Below are positions 30,514-39,385 of a stretch of 64,000 bases of DNA, one piece after another. The stretch's first letter is position 1; the number at the start of each line of letters is the position of its first letter. Where the stretch lies: NCBI RefSeq assembly GCF_027587025.1, contig NZ_JAPPTI010000003.1:1-64000 (forward strand), read 5' to 3'. The notes beneath the pieces were generated by a model. The model saw only the letters and a program-made list of their open reading frames with translations. It did not search any database and was not told the origin of the DNA. The translations under genes were made by a program, and so were the position numbers. Source of the stretch: Vibrio sp. LaRot3. Its GTDB lineage: Bacteria > Pseudomonadota > Gammaproteobacteria > Enterobacterales > Vibrionaceae.

Positions 30514-31689
30514 TTATTCCTCTTCAGCCATGAAGGCTTCGAGTAGATCATTTAGGAACAGCTTTCCTTTTTCAGTGATTTGCCAGTGCGTGTCGCTTTC
30601 ACTCAAGTATTGCTTTTCTAGCGCCCAATCAATGGTGTGCTGAATCGCCTCTAAAGGCAGCCCTGTCGTGTCGATAAAGTCTTGCTTTGGGCAGGCCTCA
30701 AGCAATCGGAAGCGGTTCATAAAGAACTCAAATGGCCTATCTTCATCAGCGACTTCAAACTCATCACTTAGGTAAGGCTTGACCATATTTTGGTAAGCAG
30801 CCAAGTAGCCTCTAGGGTGTTTTACTTTGGTGGTTCGAACAATACGCCCATCATCAAAGCTGAGTTTGCCATGGGAGCCACAACCTATGCCAAGATAGTC
30901 ACCAAAACGCCAGTAGTTAAGGTTATGTTGGCATTGATAGCCCGGCTTGCTATAACCAGATATCTCATATTGCACGTAACCAGCTGCATTAAGCTTTTGA
31001 TGGCCTTGCTCGAAGATATCCCACAAATCGTCGTCGTCTGGCAGAGTCGGCGGTTTGTAGTAGAACATGGTATTTGGCTCAATGGTTAATTGATACCAAG
31101 AGAGATGCGGCGGATTAAGCTCAATCGCTTTGTCTAAGTCGACTAATGCTTGCTCTATACTTTGATCTGGCAGGCCATGCATAAGATCGAGGTTAAAGCT
31201 ATTTAAGCCAATCTGGTGCGCTAGATGAGCGGCATTGATTGCTTCTTGTGGGCCATGAATGCGCCCCAGCTTTTCAAGCTTTGATTGTTCAAAGCTTTGT
31301 ACGCCCAAAGAGATACGATTTACCCCTACCGCTTGGTAGCCAGAAAATCGCTCCGCTTCCACCGTGCCTGGGTTGGCTTCCATGGTGATTTCTATATCAT
31401 TTTTAAATGGAATACGCTGCTCGATGCCATTTAATAACCGACCTATTCCTTCCGCTGAAATCAAGCTTGGCGTTCCGCCACCGATGAAGATGGAGTGTAG
31501 AGGTCTAGGCGCGTCATTTAATCGATATTTTTCAATGTCGGTATCGAGGTCTTCTAACAGCGCATCAATGTATTGTTCTTCAGGGATCTCTGCTTTTAAT
31601 GCGTGAGAGTTAAAATCACAGTATGGGCACTTTTGTACACACCATGGGATGTGTACATACAAGCTCAGTGCTGGTGGAGATAAGCGCAT
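30514..31689 (-). CDS. hemW: Heme chaperone HemW (radical SAM)
   Basis: HemW, 391 residues, is a radical SAM protein that binds heme and passes it to target proteins. It resembles coproporphyrinogen III dehydrogenase HemN. The 4Fe-4S motif is Cys17-x3-Cys21-x2-Cys24 followed by Asp-Phe. HemN has a fourth Cys in that position (C-x-C), so HemW is favoured. The IGGGTPS and NLDLMHGLPDQ motifs are intact. It lies five bases downstream of rdgB, the conserved gene order. Confidence 0.93.
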   Translation of the reverse strand: MRLSPPALSLYVHIPWCVQKCPYCDFNSHALKAEIPEEQYIDALLEDLDTDIEKYRLNDAPRPLHSIFIGGGTPSLISAEGIGRLLNGIEQRIPFKNDIEITMEANPGTVEAERFSGYQAVGVNRISLGVQSFEQSKLEKLGRIHGPQEAINAAHLAHQIGLNSFNLDLMHGLPDQSIEQALVDLDKAIELNPPHLSWYQLTIEPNTMFYYKPPTLPDDDDLWDIFEQGHQKLNAAGYVQYEISGYSKPGYQCQHNLNYWRFGDYLGIGCGSHGKLSFDDGRIVRTTKVKHPRGYLAAYQNMVKPYLSDEFEVADEDRPFEFFMNRFRLLEACPKQDFIDTTGLPLEAIQHTIDWALEKQYLSESDTHWQITEKGKLFLNDLLEAFMAEEE

Positions 31690-31694
31690 AGAAA

Positions 31695-32291
31695 TTACTG
31701 TTGCTCAGATAGCGTTGCGAACAGTTGCTTGAGCGCTTTGCCGCGGTGAGAGAGTTGCTTTTTGCGTGCTGGTTCTAGCTCTGCCGATGCGCAGTTATCT
31801 TCAGGCACAAAGAATACTGGATCATAGCCAAAACCATTCTCACCTTGAGCTTCGGTAAGGATTCGACCTTCCCATTTGCCATGGCAGACAATAGGCGTTG
31901 GGTCATTTTCATGACGCATTAGGACTAATACACAGTGGAAACGCGCGGTACGTTGCTCTTCAGGTACACCTTTCATCGCATCAAGTAGCTTTTCAAGGTT
32001 CTGTTGATCGCTTGCGTCTTCACCTGCGTAGCGCGCTGAATAGATACCCGGAGCACCTTGAAGGTAATCCACTTCTAAGCCTGAGTCATCGGCGATCGCG
32101 GCTAGGCCAGTTTCTTTGGCAGCATGACGAGCTTTGATAATGGCATTTTCAATGAAAGTCGTGCCTGTTTCGGTCACTTCTGACACATTGAATTCACTTT
32201 GGGCTAATACTTCAAAACCGAAGTCTGACAGTAAGTCTGCCATTTCTTTTACTTTGCCTTGGTTGCCTGTAGCAAGAACGATTTTGCTCAT
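31695..32291 (-). CDS. rdgB: dITP/XTP pyrophosphatase RdgB
   Basis: RdgB hydrolyses dITP, ITP and XTP to monophosphates and keeps deaminated purines out of DNA. Motifs [12 protein letters not shown] at the N-terminus, [16 protein letters not shown] in the middle and a basic end ([14 protein letters not shown]) define the Ham1 family. I take the ATG at 32291, which gives the usual family N-terminus [10 protein letters not shown]. An ATG four codons upstream at 32303 has an equally acceptable ribosome site, so the start is uncertain by four residues. Confidence 0.94.
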   Translation of the reverse strand: MSKIVLATGNQGKVKEMADLLSDFGFEVLAQSEFNVSEVTETGTTFIENAIIKARHAAKETGLAAIADDSGLEVDYLQGAPGIYSARYAGEDASDQQNLEKLLDAMKGVPEEQRTARFHCVLVLMRHENDPTPIVCHGKWEGRILTEAQGENGFGYDPVFFVPEDNCASAELEPARKKQLSHRGKALKQLFATLSEQQ

Positions 32292-32303
32292 GTTGGGTCT
32301 CAT

Positions 32304-32735
32304 CTATTCTTCAACGTAAAATTTCTGGGTGAACTTTAATTGTCCTTTGCCTTTATTGCCAGCATCTACATCGATATTAAAGGTAAAAGTTTCTTCATTC
32401 GTTATTGGGAACTGAGCTAAGTAGTATATAGCTTGGCCTTCTTTTACTTGCTTGAACTCGAGCTGTTTCGTTTGTCCGATAAGATTTTTTACTTGGCCAG
32501 AAAGCGAGCCTGAGATCGCGGGGTTTCCTACTTGTGAGTTATCGAGCAAACTAATGTTAAGAATAGCGGAATAACCGCTGCGTTTTAGCTGATAGCTTTT
32601 GGCGACTTTTGGGGTAATAAAGGTTGAGTTAAACGCAGAGTAATGCACTTCGACATCTTGAATGGTTTGAAATTGTTCCGCCATGGCTGGAAAAGAGCAT
32701 AGACCAGTAAGCGCGATCAGTATCCATTGCTTCAT
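32304..32735 (-). CDS. DUF4426 domain protein, secreted
   Basis: A 143-residue protein with a cleavable signal peptide (KQWILIALTGLCSFPAMA, cleavage near residue 19) and a body matching the gammaproteobacterial DUF4426 family as I know it. No enzymatic motif is visible. The body looks beta-rich, so it is presumably a small periplasmic protein. The ATG at 32735 has GAAGGA upstream and is preferred over an ATG 13 codons earlier. It lies between yggU and rdgB in a leftward cluster, so cotranscription is likely. Function unknown. Confidence 0.8.
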   Translation of the reverse strand: MKQWILIALTGLCSFPAMAEQFQTIQDVEVHYSAFNSTFITPKVAKSYQLKRSGYSAILNISLLDNSQVGNPAISGSLSGQVKNLIGQTKQLEFKQVKEGQAIYYLAQFPITNEETFTFNIDVDAGNKGKGQLKFTQKFYVEE

Positions 32736-32770
32736 TATGATTTTCCTTCTGTTTGATACAAATAAAGCCA

Positions 32771-33061
32771 TCAAATGATGGCTTTTATGTCGTTTGGTAT
32801 TTGGGTCGGCGTGATTATCCGGACTTGTTTATGTCGTCCGAGCTCGCCTTTTTCTATTGCGATGAGTCCTTTCGCAACTTTAAATTGTTTGGCTAAAAAT
32901 TTGCTCAAATGCGCATTCGCTTTGCCGTCAACTGGCGGAGCAGTGATGGCAATTTTGAGTTCTTCACCATGTAGGCCGACAATTTTATCTCTACTGGCTT
33001 TAGGCTGAATATAAAGGCGAAGAATGACATCTTCGCCTTCTAGCCATACGGCATTCGACAT
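32771..33061 (-). CDS. yggU: DUF167 (YggU) family protein
   Basis: A 96-residue basic protein of the UPF0235/DUF167 family. The family core is clear: [16 protein letters not shown], then [20 protein letters not shown]. The function is unknown, although the fold is solved. Its ATG shares a base with the yggT stop codon (TAATG), so the two are translationally coupled and I reject the start five codons upstream. Confidence 0.9.
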   Translation of the reverse strand: MSNAVWLEGEDVILRLYIQPKASRDKIVGLHGEELKIAITAPPVDGKANAHLSKFLAKQFKVAKGLIAIEKGELGRHKQVRIITPTQIPNDIKAII

Positions 33062-33633
33062 TACAGTTGGAACCAAAGAATGCCAATCAGCGGAGAGAGC
33101 AGCTCACCGACCAGTCGGTTGGCAAACTGCAAGGCAATAAAGAGCACCAAGATACTAAAATCGAAACCACCCATCGCTGGCAATACGCGGCGAATTGGCG
33201 CAAGCATAGGTTCCGTCAGCTGGTGGAAAACATATTCCACAGGGCTTCTGCCTTGGCTGACCCAACTCAAAATGGCACGCGCGATCAACACATAGAATAA
33301 AATTTTACCCATAGTCTTGAACAAGGCGAACACTGCAGCTAAAAAATAACCGTGCTGAGTGATATAAACCAGTTCACCTGGCGCAACAAGATCAATTAAT
33401 GCAAATTTGCCGACCATCAGAGCATAAGCAAACAGTAGCGTGGCTAAATCGATACTACCAATAGATGGAATAAAGCGACGTAGAGGACCTACAACTGGCT
33501 GAGTCGCATTGACGACAAATTGAGAAAATGGGTTGTAGAAATCGGCGCGCGCGGCTTGTAGCCACATGCGTAGAATGACCACCATGATGTACAAATCAAA
33601 TAAGGTGGAAATAAGAAAACTCATTGAACTCAT
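33061..33633 (-). CDS. yggT: YggT family membrane protein
   Basis: A 190-residue inner-membrane protein with a duplicated YggT domain. Each half begins with hydrophobic segments followed by a conserved PxxxxxRRxxPxxGxxD-like motif ([15 protein letters not shown] and [15 protein letters not shown]). The family is linked to osmotic shock tolerance and, in some bacteria, to cell-division or envelope functions. It is placed between proC and yggU in the yggS-proC-yggT-yggU order conserved in this group. Confidence 0.92.
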   Translation of the reverse strand: MSSMSFLISTLFDLYIMVVILRMWLQAARADFYNPFSQFVVNATQPVVGPLRRFIPSIGSIDLATLLFAYALMVGKFALIDLVAPGELVYITQHGYFLAAVFALFKTMGKILFYVLIARAILSWVSQGRSPVEYVFHQLTEPMLAPIRRVLPAMGGFDFSILVLFIALQFANRLVGELLSPLIGILWFQL

Positions 33634-33724
33634 AGGTTTCCCTTAATTCATGAGAGCTAACTGACTAGCTCAGGTTAATGTACCAATCAAGATAAGACGA
33701 CAGACTTACCTGTGGTGAGTGTTA

Positions 33725-34543
33725 TTAAAATTGTTGTTCCATCTCTTCGGCACGAGTGACGGCTGCTTGCATTGCTTTGGCTACAATATCAGACAATTGA
33801 TGTTGATTGAATGTGCGCAGAGCTTCTGCGGTTGTACCACCTTTAGAGGTCACTTGCTCGCGCAATGTAGAGAGTTCAGTTTCAGGGTTCGCCACCACCA
33901 TTTCTGCTGCGCCTAAGGCGGATTGTTGAACGAGTAAACGAGCCGTTTGTTGGTCAAAACCTTGTGCGATAGCTTCTGCTTGCATGGCTTCCATAAATAG
34001 GAAGAAGTAAGCAGGTGCACTACCTGCAGCAGCGATAATGTTGTTGATGCCAGATTCGGCCTCTACCCAACATACCTTACCAACAGAGCTCATTAGATCA
34101 GCAGCGAACTGTTTGTCTTGCACATCGACGGTCTCTGGAGCGTATAGACCACTCATACCTTGGCTCACGAGTGCTGGCGTATTTGGCATCACACGTACTA
34201 ACTGTAACTCGGCAGCAAACATTTCATTTAAACGAGCTGCGCTAATGCCTGCTGCAATCGAGATCACTAGCTTGTCACTATAATCGATGCTTTGTAGCCC
34301 TTCAGCGACAACTGACATTAACTGTGGTTTCACCGCCAGTACGATGACGTCAGCGCTGGTCGCAGCAATTAAGTTATCTGCTCCTGTGTTAATGCCATAT
34401 TGGTTGGCAAGAAAATCACGCTGATCTTGGTTTGGGTCTGTTGCAGTAATAAGCTGTGCGGGGTAACCGCTTGCAACAAGACCTGCAATGATAGAGCGCG
34501 CCATATTTCCTGCGCCGATAAACGTAATTTTCTTATGTTGCAT
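33725..34543 (-). CDS. proC: Pyrroline-5-carboxylate reductase
   Basis: ProC catalyses the last step of proline synthesis, reducing pyrroline-5-carboxylate with NAD(P)H. The 272-residue protein has the Rossmann motif FIGAGNMARSIIAG at residues 8-21. The C-terminal dimerisation helices contain the diagnostic VTSKGGTTAEAL near 240-250. It starts 17 bases after yggS on the same strand. Confidence 0.96.
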   Translation of the reverse strand: MQHKKITFIGAGNMARSIIAGLVASGYPAQLITATDPNQDQRDFLANQYGINTGADNLIAATSADVIVLAVKPQLMSVVAEGLQSIDYSDKLVISIAAGISAARLNEMFAAELQLVRVMPNTPALVSQGMSGLYAPETVDVQDKQFAADLMSSVGKVCWVEAESGINNIIAAAGSAPAYFFLFMEAMQAEAIAQGFDQQTARLLVQQSALGAAEMVVANPETELSTLREQVTSKGGTTAEALRTFNQHQLSDIVAKAMQAAVTRAEEMEQQF

Positions 34544-34560
34544 AATGGCTTCCTATATTT

Positions 34561-35268
34561 TTATTTGTAATCACGAGCACCGAAGATGGCCGTACCGATA
34601 CGAACCATGGTGCTACCAGCTTCGATGGCGGCTTCCATATCACCACTCATACCCATTGAAAGAGTATCGAGATTCAAATCAGGGTAGCGCGCGGATAACG
34701 CGTCTTTTAACTCGGCTAACTGATTAAACGCCTGTAGCTGCGATTGATAGTCCGCTACGTTGGCTGGAATAGACATCAACCCTCTTAACGTGAGGTTGGG
34801 CAGAGAATAAATCAACTCGGCAAGCTCAAATACTTGCTGATCATCAACCCCTGACTTGCTGCTTTCTGCGCTAGTGTTGACTTGAATAAGAACTTGCAGC
34901 TTATTCATGGTCGAAGGGCGTTGGTCATTCAAGCGCTGAGCGATTTTGGCTCTATCAATCGTATGAACCCATGCAAAATTCTCTGCGACTGGTCGCGTTT
35001 TGTTGGATTGCAGTGGGCCAATGAAGTGCCACTCCAACTTGAGATCTGGATGGTGTTCTGAAAAATATGCTATTTTATCCACGCCCTCTTGCACATAGTT
35101 TTCACCGAATGCGGTTTGACCCGCTTGAGCGGCTTCTAAGACAGCTTGATTCGGTTTGGTCTTACTCACCGCCAGAAGTTGCACGGACTCTTGAGTACGC
35201 CCACACTTTTGCTGCGCGGCTAAGATCTGTGAGGTGATCTGTTCAATATTTTGTTGAATACTACTCAT
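34561..35268 (-). CDS. yggS: PLP homeostasis protein YggS
   Basis: A 235-residue PLP-binding protein (YggS/PROSC) that buffers pyridoxal phosphate rather than catalysing a known reaction. The PLP lysine is Lys36 in LLAVSKTKP. The barrel motifs WHFIGPLQSNKTR and LSMGMSGDMEAAI are intact. It heads the yggS-proC-yggT-yggU cluster. Its start codon is only 24 bases from the divergent pilT start. Confidence 0.95.
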   Translation of the reverse strand: MSSIQQNIEQITSQILAAQQKCGRTQESVQLLAVSKTKPNQAVLEAAQAGQTAFGENYVQEGVDKIAYFSEHHPDLKLEWHFIGPLQSNKTRPVAENFAWVHTIDRAKIAQRLNDQRPSTMNKLQVLIQVNTSAESSKSGVDDQQVFELAELIYSLPNLTLRGLMSIPANVADYQSQLQAFNQLAELKDALSARYPDLNLDTLSMGMSGDMEAAIEAGSTMVRIGTAIFGARDYK

Positions 35269-35292
35269 GGCTAACTTTACTAAGGAATTTAA

Positions 35293-36324
35293 ATGGATAT
35301 CGCTGAGTTATTGGATTTTAGTGTAAAACATAATGCGTCAGATCTACATCTTTCTGCTGGAGTTTCTCCAATGGTGCGTATTGATGGCGAAGTGAGAAAG
35401 CTCAGTATGCCTGAATTAGCTCATGCGGACGTGCACCGTTTAGTGTTTGAAATCATGAATGATGCTCAACGTAGCGAGTTTGAAGAACACCTTGAAGTCG
35501 ACTTCTCATTTGAATTGCCAAACGTTGGTCGCTTTCGTGTTAACGCGTTCAATCAAACGCGCGGTTGCGCAGCCGTGTTTCGTACCATTCCGACGAAAGT
35601 ACCGACGCTAGAAGAACTTGGCGCGCCAGATATATTCAACAATATTGCCAACATTGATAAAGGCTTGGTTCTTGTCACTGGCCCAACTGGATCAGGTAAA
35701 TCTACGACGTTAGCGGCGATGGTGGATTACATTAACCGTAACCATAAGAAGCACATTCTTACCATTGAAGACCCGATTGAATTTGTTCATGACAACAAGC
35801 AATGCCTAATTAACCAACGCGAAGTTCATCGCGATACTCATAGCTTTAAAGCGGCGCTGCGTAGTGCATTACGTGAAGATCCAGATGTTATTTTGGTGGG
35901 TGAGTTGCGTGATCAAGAGACCATTAGTTTAGCGCTGACTGCAGCGGAAACTGGCCACTTGGTGTTTGGTACGTTGCATACCAGTTCTGCTGCGAAAACC
36001 ATCGACCGTATTATTGATGTGTTCCCAGGGAGTGATAAAGATATGGTGCGATCGATGCTTTCTGAGTCTTTACGTTCCGTCATTGCACAAAAACTGGTTA
36101 AGCGTATCGGTGGAGGCCGTGTTGCTTGCCATGAAATCATGATGGCGACACCGGCGATTCGTAACCTGATCCGAGAAGATAAAGTGGCGCAAATGTATTC
36201 GGTGATTCAGACTGGAGCTTCCCAAGGTATGCAGACCATGGAGCAAAATGCCAAACAGCTGATTGCAAAAGGGTTAGTCGACCCTCAAGAAGTAGCATCT
36301 ATCATTGATACGACAACCTTTTAG
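35293..36324 (+). CDS. pilT: Type IV pilus retraction ATPase PilT
   Basis: PilT is the hexameric cytoplasmic motor that depolymerises type IV pili. At 343 residues it has the N-terminal PAS-like domain (about 1-100), Walker A GPTGSGKST at 130-138, Asp and His boxes, and the C-terminal retraction motif region AIRNLIREDK near 285-295, the AIRNLIRE motif needed for retraction. The ribosome site AAGGA precedes the ATG. It is followed after 11 bases by pilU. The pili it serves here probably include MSHA, encoded 13 kb to the right. Confidence 0.97.
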   Translation: MDIAELLDFSVKHNASDLHLSAGVSPMVRIDGEVRKLSMPELAHADVHRLVFEIMNDAQRSEFEEHLEVDFSFELPNVGRFRVNAFNQTRGCAAVFRTIPTKVPTLEELGAPDIFNNIANIDKGLVLVTGPTGSGKSTTLAAMVDYINRNHKKHILTIEDPIEFVHDNKQCLINQREVHRDTHSFKAALRSALREDPDVILVGELRDQETISLALTAAETGHLVFGTLHTSSAAKTIDRIIDVFPGSDKDMVRSMLSESLRSVIAQKLVKRIGGGRVACHEIMMATPAIRNLIREDKVAQMYSVIQTGASQGMQTMEQNAKQLIAKGLVDPQEVASIIDTTTF

Positions 36325-36335
36325 GGAGAAGGGAT

Positions 36336-37442
36336 ATGGACATTGATGCTTTTTTACATGGAATGACTGATCAGAAAGCTTCTGATCTCTATGTGACTGT
36401 CGGCGCACCCGTACTTTATCGTGTTGATGGCGAGCTGCGCGCGCAAGGTGAAAAGCTCACTCAATCGCAAGTCATGCAGTTACTCGACACCATCATGGAT
36501 AGCGAGCGCCAGCAAGAATACCGCCGCAGCCGCGAGGCTAACTTTGCCGTGGTGCGAGAGTTTGGTCGTTTTCGTGTGTCGGCGTTTTTCCAACGAGAGT
36601 TACCGGGAGCGGTGATTCGTAGGATCGAAACGAATATCCCTACATTTGAACAACTTCAGTTACCTGATGTGTTGCAAGATCTCGCCATTGCTAAACGTGG
36701 TTTGGTGTTAGTGGTGGGGGCTACGGGGTCGGGTAAATCGACCACCATGGCAGCGATGACGGGCTATCGTAATAGGCATCGTACAGGGCATATTTTAACG
36801 GTGGAAGATCCCATCGAATTTGTTCATGAGCACAATCGCTGTATCGTCACTCAACGTGAAGTTGGTCTAGATACTGAAAGCTATGAAGTCGCGCTTAAGA
36901 ACTCATTGCGTCAAGCGCCTGATATGATTTTGATTGGTGAAATACGTAGCCGAGAGACGATGGAATATGCCATGACGTTTGCGGAAACGGGACATTTGTG
37001 TATGGCGACATTACACGCTAACAATGCGAACCAAGCGTTAGAACGTATTCTTCATTTGGTGCCTAAAGAGCAAAAAGAACAATTTTTGTTTGATTTGTCG
37101 ATGAACCTTAAAGGGGTAGTTGGTCAGCAGTTATTACGCGATAAAAATGGCAAAGGACGTCATGGTGTATTCGAAATACTGCTCAATAGTCCGCGTGTGT
37201 CTGATTTGATTCGTCGTGGTGATTTGCATGAGCTTAAATCAACCATGGCAAAATCACAGCAAGTGGGGATGCAGACGTTTGACCAAGCGCTTTTCCAACT
37301 GGTTATCGATGACAAAATCAGTGAAGAAGATGCCTTGCACAGTGCGGACTCGGCCAATGATTTGCGTATTATGCTGAAAACGCAGCGTGGTGACAGTTTT
37401 GCTGGTGGTAGCCTTTCTAACGTTAAGATTGATATGGGCTAA
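36336..37442 (+). CDS. pilU: PilT-dependent retraction ATPase PilU
   Basis: This 368-residue paralogue of PilT strengthens retraction in a PilT-dependent manner in vibrios. Walker A is GATGSGKST near 128-136. The Walker B region (DMILIGEIRSRETME) is conserved. In place of AIRNLIRE it has SPRVSDLIRRGD, as usual for PilU. The order pilT-pilU is the standard operon. A terminator follows 20 bases later. Confidence 0.95.
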   Translation: MDIDAFLHGMTDQKASDLYVTVGAPVLYRVDGELRAQGEKLTQSQVMQLLDTIMDSERQQEYRRSREANFAVVREFGRFRVSAFFQRELPGAVIRRIETNIPTFEQLQLPDVLQDLAIAKRGLVLVVGATGSGKSTTMAAMTGYRNRHRTGHILTVEDPIEFVHEHNRCIVTQREVGLDTESYEVALKNSLRQAPDMILIGEIRSRETMEYAMTFAETGHLCMATLHANNANQALERILHLVPKEQKEQFLFDLSMNLKGVVGQQLLRDKNGKGRHGVFEILLNSPRVSDLIRRGDLHELKSTMAKSQQVGMQTFDQALFQLVIDDKISEEDALHSADSANDLRIMLKTQRGDSFAGGSLSNVKIDMG

Positions 37443-37462
37443 GGTTAAAATCCAACTGAACT

Positions 37463-37489
37463 AAAAACGAGCGCCAAGGCGCTCGTTTT
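37463..37489. terminator. Bidirectional terminator between pilU and lysC
   Basis: An inverted repeat AAAACGAGCGCC/GGCGCTCGTTTT with a very short centre and A/T tracts on both sides lies between convergent genes. Confidence 0.85.
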
Positions 37490-37502
37490 GTTTGTGTTGA
37501 AT

Positions 37503-38855
37503 TTATTGTTCAAATAACTCGGTGTGCAGCTTTTGAATCGCTTGGCGAGAAACTGATTCGTGCAGTAGGAAACACAAGTTGTGTGGGCTTGCGCCATAGC
37601 AAATCATACGCAAGTTAAAATCTTCTAAGGTGCTGAAAACTTGTTTTGCGTAGCCTTTACTTTCACTCATATTGTTACCAATCAGAGCCACCAAGCAGAG
37701 GTTTTGTTCTACATCTACAGTACACAGTTGCTCTAGCTCTTCTCTTGCTGCCTGCGGTAATTCAGGTGCACCGCCCGATGTGTCCGTTTGATCAAGGGTC
37801 AAAGAGACACTGATTTCGGACGTTGTAATAAGATCAACCGAGACTTTATGTTTCGCTAAGATCTCAAACACCTTAGCTAAGAAACCGTAGGCGTGGAACA
37901 TGTTAGCGCTACGCAGTGTCACCATAGTTTGATTACAACGCAGTGCTAAAGCACGGAAAAGCGGAGAGCTTGCAACTTGATGGCGAATCCATGTCCCGCC
38001 TTTCTCAGGCTCTTTTGAAGAGCCGACAAAAACAGGAATATCGTGGCGTAGTGCGGGAATTAGGGTTGATGGATGCAAAATTTTTGCGCCAAAGTTCGCC
38101 ATTTCAGACGCTTCGCTAAAGCTAATCTCAGGGATCGGAGAGGCTTTGGCTGCGATGCGAGGATCGGTGGTGTAGATACCCGGAACGTCAGTCCAAATTT
38201 CTAGTCCACTTGCTTGCACGGCTTCTGCAATTAAGGCAGCACTGTAGTCACTGCCACCACGACCTAACGTGGTTGTATTTCCCTCTGGGTCAGAACCAAT
38301 AAAACCTTGTGTCACTACGACGTTGCTTTGGCATAAAGGTACGAGGCTTTGCTCGGCTAATTGGCGAATGGTCTCTAACTGAGGTTCTGCTTTACCAAAG
38401 TTGTCGTCGGTTTTAAGTACATCACGAATATCAAATCGTACTGCATTGAGGCCACGTTCTTTCATTAACTGTGTTAGCAGGTGAGTCGACATCAGCTCAC
38501 CACACGCGACTAAATGATCGGTCAGCTTAGCGCTAGCTTGAATTGAAGCCGCTTCGGCTAAGTTGGTGACCGTATCTAGAATTTGGTAAACCTCCGCCGC
38601 TGTCGCTTCTGCGACTTCTAGCTGATCCAATACGGCTTGGTGAATGGCTGCTAGTTTAGTGAGAATTTCTGCGCGTTGAGCAGAGTCTTGCACGCCATTG
38701 GCAAGCTCAACCAATAGGTTGGTTACGCCCGAACACGCACTGCTGACTATTAGTTTGGTATTTGGATTTTGTTCAATGATAGCCGCACAACGGCTCATTG
38801 CTTCAAAGTTTGCGACACTGGTTCCGCCGAACTTGGCGACATTAAAAGAGCTCAC
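37503..38855 (-). CDS. lysC: Aspartate kinase III, lysine-sensitive
   Basis: Aspartokinase phosphorylates aspartate as the first step toward lysine, threonine and methionine. The 450 residues form a kinase domain (KFGGTSVANFEAM at 8-20, LGRGGSDYSAALIA near 205) and a C-terminal pair of ACT domains (about 305-450) that bind the inhibitor. There is no homoserine dehydrogenase fusion. Translation begins at GTG with GGGAG seven bases before. The lysine riboswitch in its leader strongly supports the lysine-regulated isoenzyme. Confidence 0.96.
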   Translation of the reverse strand: MSSFNVAKFGGTSVANFEAMSRCAAIIEQNPNTKLIVSSACSGVTNLLVELANGVQDSAQRAEILTKLAAIHQAVLDQLEVAEATAAEVYQILDTVTNLAEAASIQASAKLTDHLVACGELMSTHLLTQLMKERGLNAVRFDIRDVLKTDDNFGKAEPQLETIRQLAEQSLVPLCQSNVVVTQGFIGSDPEGNTTTLGRGGSDYSAALIAEAVQASGLEIWTDVPGIYTTDPRIAAKASPIPEISFSEASEMANFGAKILHPSTLIPALRHDIPVFVGSSKEPEKGGTWIRHQVASSPLFRALALRCNQTMVTLRSANMFHAYGFLAKVFEILAKHKVSVDLITTSEISVSLTLDQTDTSGGAPELPQAAREELEQLCTVDVEQNLCLVALIGNNMSESKGYAKQVFSTLEDFNLRMICYGASPHNLCFLLHESVSRQAIQKLHTELFEQ

Positions 38856-38949
38856 ACTGATTCTCCCACGACTTCCTAAATTGTTGTTGGTTGTCCAACG
38901 TCCGATGTTTTGTTTGAAATCTCAAACAAGAAGAGAGTTTTTGAGCGAT

Positions 38950-38983
38950 AAAAGAGGTAGATGTTTGCAACATTATTCACCTC
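38950..38983 (-). terminator. Putative expression-platform terminator of the lysine riboswitch
   Basis: On the minus strand GAGGT (38983-38979) pairs with ACCTC (38958-38954), an inner ATGTT pairs with AACAT, and TTTT follows. The 5' arm begins at the last base of riboswitch helix P1, which suggests a ligand-dependent terminator. The stem is interrupted, so this is an inference. Confidence 0.5.
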
Positions 38984-39151
38984 AGAAGCGCTTCATCAGG
39001 CTGTGCTGATGACAGTTGATGAGATTCAACTCAAGTCAACCGACGTACCGAAACCTGCAATCTCGGTCAATCTCGGCATTACTCTCCCTCAATACATCGT
39101 TTAGGATTTGCGGCTCCACGATGCATCTACCTAGGTAATGCTCCTCTTCTG
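38983..39151 (-). promoter_or_regulatory. Lysine riboswitch (L box) in the lysC leader
   Basis: The 169-base element reads on the minus strand. Helix P1 is closed by CAGAAG at the 5' end and CTTCTG at the 3' end. The conserved AGAGGAGC follows the 5' P1 strand, and GTGGAGCCG, TGAGGGAGAG, TGCCGA and a GTCGGTTGACTTG region keep the order of the known L box core. Length and position match lysC riboswitches of gammaproteobacteria. Lysine binding should lower lysC expression. Confidence 0.92.
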
Positions 39152-39385
39152 TGAATAATTATTGAACGTTTTTATGTGATCAAAGTCAACGGTTAATTTG
39201 GTCAAAAAATCATAAATTTGTAACAAGTACGAGAAGATGACAGATGAATAAAATGCAGTTTCGAAAACCTAAGCTTTGATAGAGATCTTCTATAGACTTA
39301 GGGCCAATTGCCGAGTTTGGTTTAATACTCTATGGTGGCTAGGAATAATAATTAAATTTGAACAAGTCTGCTGCAAGGAGTGATC
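39152..39385 (+). promoter_or_regulatory. Upstream region shared by lysC leader and aminotransferase gene
   Basis: The 234 AT-rich bases hold no gene. The lysC transcript must start here on the minus strand and the aminotransferase transcript on the plus strand. AAGGAG at 39375-39380 is the ribosome site of the latter. I see no confident promoter hexamers. Confidence 0.45.
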
